Shown: positions 6,144-10,989 of the stretch, in pieces
How positions within the stretch are numbered: the first letter of the stretch is position 1
Layout of the letters: the number at the start of each line of letters is the position of its first letter
Source of the DNA: JANNHK01 sp034408875
Lineage (GTDB): Bacteria > Actinomycetota > Acidimicrobiia > IMCC26256 > PALSA-610
Assembly (NCBI GenBank): GCA_034408875.1
Contig: JAWXCJ010000156.1
Location: 1-10,989, forward strand
Direction of reading: 5' to 3'
DNA length: 10,989 bases
Position numbers and translations under genes: made by a program
Notes under the pieces: generated by a model
Database searches by the model: none
Seen by the model: the letters and a program-made list of their open reading frames with translations, nothing else
What the model was told of the DNA's origin: nothing

Positions 6144-6877
6144 CGGTCGCGCTGGTCACGGGCGCCGGATCGGGCATCGGGCGCGCGGTCGCACTGCTGT
6201 TGAGCTCGCGGGGCGTGCAGGTCGTCGCCGCCGACATCGACGACGCGAGCGCACGGGCGACGGCCGCCGAGATCGGGGCGAACGCCGTCGCGGTGCGAGC
6301 CGACGTCGCCGACGCGGCATCGGTCGAAGCGATGATCGCGACCGCGGTCGAGCGCTTCGGCGGCCTCGACTGGGCCGTGAACAACGCCGGTATCTCACCC
6401 GCGCCGAAACCGTTCACCGAGCACACAGCCGAGGACTGGCAGCGTGTCATCGACGTCAACCTCACCGGCGTGTTCGTCTGCATGCAACACGAACTCCGGC
6501 AGATGACCGTGCAGGGCCGCGGCGGCGCGATCGTGAACGTCTCCTCGGGTGCGGGCGTGGTTGCCGCGCCGGGCCAGCCGCAGTACACCGCGGCCAAACA
6601 CGGCGTGCTCGGGCTCACCAAGCAAGCGGCGCAGGAGTACGCCCGCCAGGGCATCCGCGTGAATGCGGTGCTGCCCGGCCAGACGGAAACCCCGCCGATG
6701 CTCGCCTACCTCGACGCGCAGCCCGATATCGCGGCCCGTCTGACGAGAGGTATCCCGATGGGCCGCATGGGCACCCCCGACGAGATCGCGCAAGCCGTTG
6801 TATGGCTCTGCTCCGACGAGTCGTCGTACGTCAGCGGCGCGTCCCTCCTGGTCGACGGCGGCCAGATCGCCCGCTGA
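6140..6877 (+). CDS. Short-chain dehydrogenase/reductase (FabG-like SDR)
   Basis: Classical SDR of 245 residues. The N-terminal cofactor motif is TGAGSGIG (residues 7-14). An Asp-containing end of strand two (AADIDDA) favours NAD+ over NADP+. The NNAG motif is present, and the catalytic set is Ser136 (NVSSGAG), Tyr149 and Lys153 (YTAAK). It ends with the standard SGASLLVDGG tail. The start overlaps the preceding stop as ATGA and has AAGGGA five bases upstream, so it is coupled to the first SDR. Two different SDRs in one transcript suggest successive oxidations or a heteromeric pair. The substrate cannot be read from the sequence; beta-hydroxyacyl or hydroxysteroid types are typical. Confidence 0.9.
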   Translation: MTVALVTGAGSGIGRAVALLLSSRGVQVVAADIDDASARATAAEIGANAVAVRADVADAASVEAMIATAVERFGGLDWAVNNAGISPAPKPFTEHTAEDWQRVIDVNLTGVFVCMQHELRQMTVQGRGGAIVNVSSGAGVVAAPGQPQYTAAKHGVLGLTKQAAQEYARQGIRVNAVLPGQTETPPMLAYLDAQPDIAARLTRGIPMGRMGTPDEIAQAVVWLCSDESSYVSGASLLVDGGQIAR

Positions 6878-6882
6878 CCCAT

Positions 6883-6937
6883 CTCGTTCTTGCGCCGGAT
6901 GTGCGGCCTCAGGGCGCACATCCGGCGCAAGAACGAG
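6883..6937. terminator. Perfect 23-bp inverted repeat, bidirectional terminator between convergent genes
   Basis: Arms 6883-6905 and 6915-6937 are perfectly complementary around a nine-base centre. The left end is five bases past the SDR stop and the right end touches the stop of the opposing F420-type gene. No T-tract is present on either side. The sequence differs from the 3334-3378 hairpin, but the architecture is the same. Confidence 0.75.
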
Positions 6938-7984
6938 TTAGGTCACGAGCTCGGCCATGGTTTCCAACGCCTCCGGCTGGGCGGCGCTCATGACCAGGGT
7001 CGTCACGCCGCTTTCGCGCCAGGCTTCGAGGCGGTCCTTGATGCGTTCTTTCGGGCCCAGCAGCGCGACTTCGTCGAGGAGTTCGAAGGGGATCGCGGCC
7101 GCGGCTTCTTTCTTCTTGCCGTCGAGGTAGAGATCCTGGATCTCCTTGGCGGCGGCCTCGAAGCCGTAGCGGCACGCGAGGTCGTTGTAGAAGTTCTTGC
7201 CGCGTGCACCCATGCCACCGACGTACAGCGCCACCATCGGGCGGATGAACCCGGCGAGCATTTCGGGGTCGTCGCCCACGATCACCGTGCACGACGCGGC
7301 CAGGTCGAAGTTCGCGAGCGACTTGCCGCCGCCCGCCTTGGCGAAGCCCGCATCGACTGCCGGACCGAACACGTCTGTGAAGCGGTACGGCGAGAAGAAG
7401 ATCGGGAGCCAACCGTCGGCGATCTCCGCGGTCAGCTCGACGTTTTTGGGGCCGATCGCGGCGAGGTAGATCGGGATGTCGGCGCGGCGCGGGTGCACGA
7501 TGAGCTTCAGCGGTTTGCCGAGACCGGTCGCGCCCGGACCGGTGTACGGGATGTCGTAGTGCTCGCCGTGGTGTTCGAGCGGCTTCTCGCGCCGCAGGAT
7601 CTCGCGCACGATCGACACGTACTCGCGCGTGCGGCCGAGCGGCTTGCCGTATCGCTCGCCGTGCCAGCCTTCGGCCACCTGCGGACCGGACGCGCCGAGC
7701 CCGAGCAACAGCCGACCGCCACTCATGCCGTCGAGCGTCGCGGCGGTCATCGCGGTCATCGCCGGAGTGCGGGCCGGCATCTGCATGATCGCGGGGCCGA
7801 AGTTCATGCGCTCGGTGTGCGCCATCATCCACGTGAGCGGTGTCACCGCGTCGGTGCCGTACGCCTCCGCGGTCCATGCGGAGTGGAAGCCGAGTTGTTC
7901 GGCGCGTTGCACGGTGGCGATCGCGGCGCCGAGGCCACCGGCCCAGTCCTGGTATCCGAGGTTGATCCCGAGTCGAAGGTTCAC
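6938..7984 (-). CDS. LLM-class F420-dependent oxidoreductase
   Basis: Luciferase-like monooxygenase-fold protein of 348 residues, a single TIM barrel expected to use coenzyme F420. It matches the mycobacterial subfamily of long F420-dependent LLM proteins (Rv3520c-like): LGINLGYQDW opening, LGFHSAWTAEAYGTDAVTPL, MSGGRLLLGLGASGPQVAEG, ADIPIYLAAIGPKNVEL and the IADGWLPIFFSPY block. Chain length agrees with that group. GTG 7984 is chosen because LRLGIN is the first barrel strand and a TACGAT box stands seven bases before it. The frame remains open upstream only across the opposite zwf gene. The reaction and substrate of this subfamily are not established; hydride transfer to or from F420 is assumed. 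It is divergent from the Zwf-like gene. Confidence 0.88.
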   Translation of the reverse strand: MNLRLGINLGYQDWAGGLGAAIATVQRAEQLGFHSAWTAEAYGTDAVTPLTWMMAHTERMNFGPAIMQMPARTPAMTAMTAATLDGMSGGRLLLGLGASGPQVAEGWHGERYGKPLGRTREYVSIVREILRREKPLEHHGEHYDIPYTGPGATGLGKPLKLIVHPRRADIPIYLAAIGPKNVELTAEIADGWLPIFFSPYRFTDVFGPAVDAGFAKAGGGKSLANFDLAASCTVIVGDDPEMLAGFIRPMVALYVGGMGARGKNFYNDLACRYGFEAAAKEIQDLYLDGKKKEAAAAIPFELLDEVALLGPKERIKDRLEAWRESGVTTLVMSAAQPEALETMAELVT

Positions 7985-7991
7985 GGGCGGG

Positions 7992-7997
7992 ATCGTA
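7992..7997 (-). promoter_or_regulatory. -10 box TACGAT of the F420 oxidoreductase, leaderless
   Basis: TACGAT on the minus strand stands seven bases before GTG 7984, with no ribosome binding site. It is one of several gene heads sharing this geometry. Confidence 0.5.
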
Positions 7998-8010
7998 GGC
8001 GCCGGGTCGA

Positions 8011-8016
8011 TACGCT
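8011..8016 (+). promoter_or_regulatory. -10 box TACGCT of the Zwf-like gene, leaderless
   Basis: TACGCT stands eight bases before ATG 8025. It lies 13 bases from the opposing box at 7992-7997, so the divergent promoters must overlap in their polymerase footprints. Confidence 0.5.
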
Positions 8017-8024
8017 CGCGGGCG

Positions 8025-9455
8025 ATGGGACGCCCAACGCTCGTGGTGCTCGGTGCGTCGGGCGATCTCGCGGCCCGCCTGATCTTTCCCGCCCTGTTGC
8101 GCCTCGAGCACCGCGAACGGCTCGAGGACCTCCGCATCGTCGGGTACGCCCGCCAGGAGTGGGACGACGCGCAGTTCCACGAGAACCTGCGGGCGGCGAT
8201 GGCCGAGCACGTGGGCGACGTCGACGCGAAGTACCTCGACAAGTTCATCGACCGCATCGAGTTCCACGGCGGCGACATCTCGGTCGAGTCGTTCCGCGTT
8301 CTGCACGACGTGATCGACGGTCCCGCGATCTTCTACCTCGCGTTGCCGCCGGGTGTGTTCGCCGACGCGGCCGAGAAGATCGCACGCGCCGGTTTTGCCG
8401 ACGAGTCGCTCGGCTGGCGTCGCATCGTCATCGAGAAGCCGTTCGGTGTCGACCTCGAGTCTGCGCTCGCACTCAACGAGCAGCTGCACAAGTATTGGCG
8501 CGAGGAGCAGATCTTCCGCATCGACCACTTCCTCGGCAAGGAAACGGTGCAGAACATTCTCGTGTTCCGGTTCGCGAACCGATTCGTCGAACCGGTGCTG
8601 CGTGCCGCGCACGTTGACGAGATCCAGATCACCGTCGGCGAAACGCTGGGCGTCGAAGGCCGGTCGCGCTACTACGACGACATCGGCGCGCTGCGCGACA
8701 TGATGCAGAACCACCTCATGCAAATGATGACGCTCGCGACGATGGAACCGCCGTCGCTCTGGGATCCGGAGCTGATCCGCGACCACAAGGTCGAGGTCCT
8801 CAAGTCGGTGCGCACCGTCGACCCGGCCCGCGACTCTGTCCGCGGCCAGTACACGGCCGGACTCGTCGACGGTGAGCCGCGGCTCGCGTACCGCGCCGAA
8901 CCCGGCGTCGACCCCAACTCGACGACGTCGACCTTCGCCGCGATGCGCTTGCACCTCGACACGTGGCGGTGGGAGGGCGTACCCGTGCTCCTACGCTCCG
9001 GCAAACGGCTGGCGCGAAAGGCACACGAGGTCGCGTACCGCTTCCGCGAACCGCCGACGCGGCTGTTCCGCCACACTCCCCTCGAACACGCGGAACCGAA
9101 CTGGCTCGTGTTCCGCATGAGTCCCGGCGAGAGCATCGACCTCGTCGTGCGCACCAAACAGCCGGGGCTCGAGTTGGAGGCGCGTGACACCGTGCTCAGC
9201 GCGGAGTACGCCAAGGACAACGACAACGAGGCGTCAGCGTACGAAGGCCTCCTGCTCGACATCCTCGAAGGCGACCACACGCCGTTCCTGCGTTTCGACG
9301 AGGTGGAGTGGGCCTGGCGGATTGTCGACCAGACGCTCGCGTCGTGGAAGTACGGCCGGCCCGAGGATTACGTCGCCGGCAGCGACGGGCCCAGCGGCCA
9401 GCACCGGTTCCTCGATCCCGGCCACGCCTGGCGTCCGCTCGATGCCCGGGACTGA
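8025..9455 (+). CDS. zwf: Glucose-6-phosphate 1-dehydrogenase family protein
   Basis: Protein of 476 residues (usual length about 480-510). The N-terminal dinucleotide fold has GASGDLA at residues 10-16. The family core follows: IEKPFGVDLESA, RIDHFLGKE (Asp167, His168, Lys172) and the catalytic-base block DMMQNH (His230). The C-terminal half has VLLRSGKRLARK, which contains the conserved substrate-side lysine. These support NAD(P)-linked oxidation of glucose 6-phosphate or a near relative. One departure: the family usually has a lysine in GDLAKRK, corresponding to Lys21 of the Leuconostoc enzyme, but here the sequence is GDLAARL with Leu19 at that place. Typical partners (gnd, pgl, opcA, tal) are absent nearby, so it may be a Zwf paralogue of altered specificity. 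ATG 8025 directly precedes the first strand and lacks a ribosome binding site. Confidence 0.88.
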   Translation: MGRPTLVVLGASGDLAARLIFPALLRLEHRERLEDLRIVGYARQEWDDAQFHENLRAAMAEHVGDVDAKYLDKFIDRIEFHGGDISVESFRVLHDVIDGPAIFYLALPPGVFADAAEKIARAGFADESLGWRRIVIEKPFGVDLESALALNEQLHKYWREEQIFRIDHFLGKETVQNILVFRFANRFVEPVLRAAHVDEIQITVGETLGVEGRSRYYDDIGALRDMMQNHLMQMMTLATMEPPSLWDPELIRDHKVEVLKSVRTVDPARDSVRGQYTAGLVDGEPRLAYRAEPGVDPNSTTSTFAAMRLHLDTWRWEGVPVLLRSGKRLARKAHEVAYRFREPPTRLFRHTPLEHAEPNWLVFRMSPGESIDLVVRTKQPGLELEARDTVLSAEYAKDNDNEASAYEGLLLDILEGDHTPFLRFDEVEWAWRIVDQTLASWKYGRPEDYVAGSDGPSGQHRFLDPGHAWRPLDARD

Positions 9456-9476
9456 CGTTCCCGATCGGGCGCTGCC

Positions 9477-9482
9477 TAATCT
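9477..9482 (+). promoter_or_regulatory. -10 box TAATCT of the hydrolase-thioredoxin gene, leaderless
   Basis: TAATCT stands six bases before ATG 9489 in the 33-base gap after the Zwf-like gene. It suggests that the fusion gene has its own promoter and is not only read through from zwf. No ribosome binding site is seen. Confidence 0.5.
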
Positions 9483-9488
9483 CGCGCC

Positions 9489-10478
9489 ATGGCGCTGATC
9501 GCGAACATCGTTTCCGGCTCCGAAGCGAGCCGTCTCTTGCTCCTCGTCCACGGCTACGGCGCCGACGAGCGCGACCTCGGCGGGCTCCAGCCGTACCTCG
9601 ACGCCGAGGGCAAGTTCGCGATCGTGTTGCCGCGGGGCCCGCAACCGGCACCGGGTTCGCCGGGGTTCTCGTGGTACGACTTCGGCGGCGATGCCGTGGG
9701 CGGATACGTCGAGGCGTTGACCGCGCTCGACGAGTTCGTCGACGAGCAATGCGAGGCGCTCGGGTTTAAGCGCTCCGAAGCGATCTTCGGCGGGTTCTCG
9801 CAGGGCGGCGGTCTGGCGTTGGGGCTCGCGCTGCTGCCCGGCGAGCGGGTGCGACCGGCGGGTGTGCTGGCCATGAGCCCCGCGGTTCCGCTCGGACCCG
9901 AGATCGACATCGCGCCCGAAGCGCGAACGGTGCCCGTGCTTGTTCAACACGGCACGAACGATCCGTTGATTCCGGTGAAGAGCTCGCGCCGGCTCGCGCG
10001 GCACCTGCGCGCGTCCGGCGTGCCCACCGTGTACCGCGAGTATCCGATGGAGCACCAGGTCGCGATCGAAAGCCTGCGCGACGCGCGCGCGTGGATGGAT
10101 CAGGTCCTCGCGGGCGAGCCACCCGACGAAGCGATTCCCGACGACCCGATCGAACTCGTGCCGGCGGTGACGACCGCGGAGTGGGAGCGCGAGGTGTTGC
10201 GCAGCGAGACCCCGGTGATCGTCGACTTCTGGGCGCCGTGGTGCGGCCCGTGCCGGCAGGTGTCGCCGGTCGTCGAGACGATCGCGGCCATGCGGCAAGG
10301 CTCGTACAAGGTCGTCAAGGTGAACATCGACGACGAGCCGCAGATCGCGCAGCAGTACGACGTGCAGAGCATCCCGATGATCGCGATGTTCCGCGACGGC
10401 CGCATGGAGCGCAAGGTCGTCGGCGCCAAAGCGCGCCAGCAGCTCGAAGCCGAACTCGGGATGCTCGTTATCCCCTGA
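9489..10478 (+). CDS. Carboxylesterase/phospholipase-thioredoxin fusion protein
   Basis: One continuous 329-residue frame with two complete domains. Residues about 1-205 are an alpha/beta hydrolase of the phospholipase/carboxylesterase (YpfH, EstB, acyl-protein thioesterase-like) family. They show the LVHGYGADERDL oxyanion region, the nucleophile Ser104 in GGFSQGG, Asp158 in HGTNDPLIP and His189 in YPMEHQV, so the triad is intact. Residues about 206-225 are an acidic, proline-rich linker (AGEPPDEAIPDDPIEL). Residues about 226-329 are a full thioredoxin domain: IVDFWAPWCGPCR with Cys252 and Cys255, and the cis-proline Pro296 in SIPMIAMF. No signal peptide or lipobox, hence cytoplasmic. The thioredoxin half should reduce disulfides; the hydrolase half should cleave short acyl esters or thioesters. 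Pairing them in one chain suggests a redox-linked hydrolase (inference). No stop or frame break separates the domains. It converges on selD with only eight bases between. Confidence 0.9.
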   Translation: MALIANIVSGSEASRLLLLVHGYGADERDLGGLQPYLDAEGKFAIVLPRGPQPAPGSPGFSWYDFGGDAVGGYVEALTALDEFVDEQCEALGFKRSEAIFGGFSQGGGLALGLALLPGERVRPAGVLAMSPAVPLGPEIDIAPEARTVPVLVQHGTNDPLIPVKSSRRLARHLRASGVPTVYREYPMEHQVAIESLRDARAWMDQVLAGEPPDEAIPDDPIELVPAVTTAEWEREVLRSETPVIVDFWAPWCGPCRQVSPVVETIAAMRQGSYKVVKVNIDDEPQIAQQYDVQSIPMIAMFRDGRMERKVVGAKARQQLEAELGMLVIP

Positions 10479-10486
10479 CCGGGCGA

Positions 10487-10989
10487 TTACCTGACTTCGA
10501 TGCGACCGGGGTTGGGTTCGGTCGTGCGGCCGATCACCGCGGCCGCGAGTGTGCCGCGCGCTTCGAGCGCGGCGACGAGCGCGGCCGCACCTTCGGCCGG
10601 TACTGCGAGGAGCAGTCCGCCCGAAGTCTGCGCGTCGGCGAGCAGGAACTGTTCGGCTTCCGGCAGCGTGCCGAAGTCGACGTCGGGTGCGACGAACGCG
10701 TGGTTGCGCTGGGTTCCGCCCGCGACCATGCCTCGCGCGACGAGGTCGCGCACGCCGTCGATCACGGGTACCTCGGAGTGTTCGACGATGGCACCGACGC
10801 CCGAACCGACGCACATCTCGCGGAGGTGTCCGAGTAACCCGAAACCGGTCACGTCGGTCGCGGCCCGCACGCCGCACGCGAGCGCGGCCTCGCTCGCGCT
10901 TCCGTTCAGTGTGGTCATCACGGTGATCGCGGTGGCGACGAGCGCCGGGTCGGCCTGTTCGCGCTTCAGCGCCGTCGAGATGACACCCA
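10487..10989 (-). CDS. selD: Selenide, water dikinase (selenophosphate synthase), C-terminal part
   Basis: The C-terminal half of SelD, which makes selenophosphate from selenide and ATP for selenocysteine or selenouridine synthesis. The visible part enters from the right edge with GVISTALKRE, then ATDVTGFGLLGHL, the hallmark motif of the AIRS/PurM-like C-terminal domain, and later LLADAQTSGGLLLAVP, also diagnostic. The N-terminal half, with the catalytic Cys or Sec and the ATP-binding glycine-rich loop, lies beyond the window, so whether this SelD is itself a selenoprotein cannot be told. The 3' end (TAA) faces the thioredoxin fusion across eight bases, without a hairpin. Other selenium genes (selA, selB, selC, ybbB) are not visible here. 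Confidence 0.92.
   Translation of the reverse strand, partial: GVISTALKREQADPALVATAITVMTTLNGSASEAALACGVRAATDVTGFGLLGHLREMCVGSGVGAIVEHSEVPVIDGVRDLVARGMVAGGTQRNHAFVAPDVDFGTLPEAEQFLLADAQTSGGLLLAVPAEGAAALVAALEARGTLAAAVIGRTTEPNPGRIEVR

Noticed and set aside
3334..6937. The two hairpins as ends of a mobile element or as a shared repeat family
   Set aside because: Their arms do not match each other, there is no transposase or target-site duplication between them, and both sit at convergent gene ends as terminators would.
6909..8954. 681-codon minus-strand open frame spanning the F420 oxidoreductase and part of the Zwf-like gene
   Set aside because: It crosses two well-supported genes in another frame, crosses the hairpin and promoter region, and its translation has no family motif.
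10479..10486. Terminator between the fusion gene and selD
   Set aside because: Only eight bases separate the two stop codons and I see no inverted repeat there. Termination must lie inside the opposing genes or be factor-dependent.
9234..10877. 547-codon minus-strand open frame across zwf, the fusion gene and selD
   Set aside because: Arg/His-rich composition typical of a shadow frame. It overlaps three real genes, each with intact active-site motifs.

Overview
This is GC-rich, tightly packed chromosomal DNA. The gene content points to a high-GC actinobacterium, most likely of the Acidimicrobiia type: an LLM-class F420-dependent oxidoreductase of the mycobacterial kind, stacked SDR enzymes, an EthD-like protein, malonyl-CoA decarboxylase, a lipocalin-like DUF7064/7065-type protein and a VapBC module. 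The lineage is inferred from protein content; no marker gene is present. I see no rRNA, tRNA, CRISPR array, insertion sequence or phage gene.

Layout from left to right. (1) The first ~670 bases hold a VapBC toxin-antitoxin pair on the minus strand. Its toxin appears to start at CTG. A possible further minus-strand gene starts at the extreme left edge. (2) Bases 732-3331 hold a plus-strand pair: a DUF7064/7065-type protein coupled by a 4-base overlap to a formylglycine-type sulfatase. It ends in a long perfect hairpin (3334-3378). (3) Bases 3386-5322 hold a minus-strand operon of malonyl-CoA decarboxylase followed by an EthD-like protein (TTG start, overlapping). (4) Diverging from it, 5367-6877 holds two overlapping short-chain dehydrogenases, closed by a second long perfect hairpin (6883-6937). 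(5) Bases 6938-7984 (minus) encode an F420-type luciferase-like oxidoreductase. It diverges from a glucose-6-phosphate dehydrogenase-family gene (8025-9455). (6) Bases 9489-10478 encode an unusual single protein: a serine esterase/phospholipase domain fused to a complete thioredoxin. (7) The 3' part of selD (minus strand) runs off the right edge.

Two architectural themes recur. First, most transcription-unit heads carry a TAnnnT-like -10 box only 6-9 bases before the start codon, with no ribosome binding site. This is the signature of leaderless mRNA. Genes inside operons instead overlap the gene before them and carry purine-rich Shine-Dalgarno sequences. Second, two of the three convergent junctions hold perfect 22-23 bp inverted repeats without T-tracts, probably bidirectional terminators.

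The metabolic genes (sulfatase, SDRs, malonyl-CoA decarboxylase, EthD-like, F420 oxidoreductase, Zwf-like) suggest breakdown or remodelling of lipid- or steroid-like substrates with the matching redox supply, but no complete pathway can be read from the window. The item most worth follow-up is the hydrolase-thioredoxin fusion. Next come the CTG-started toxin and the Zwf homologue that lacks a substrate-binding lysine.
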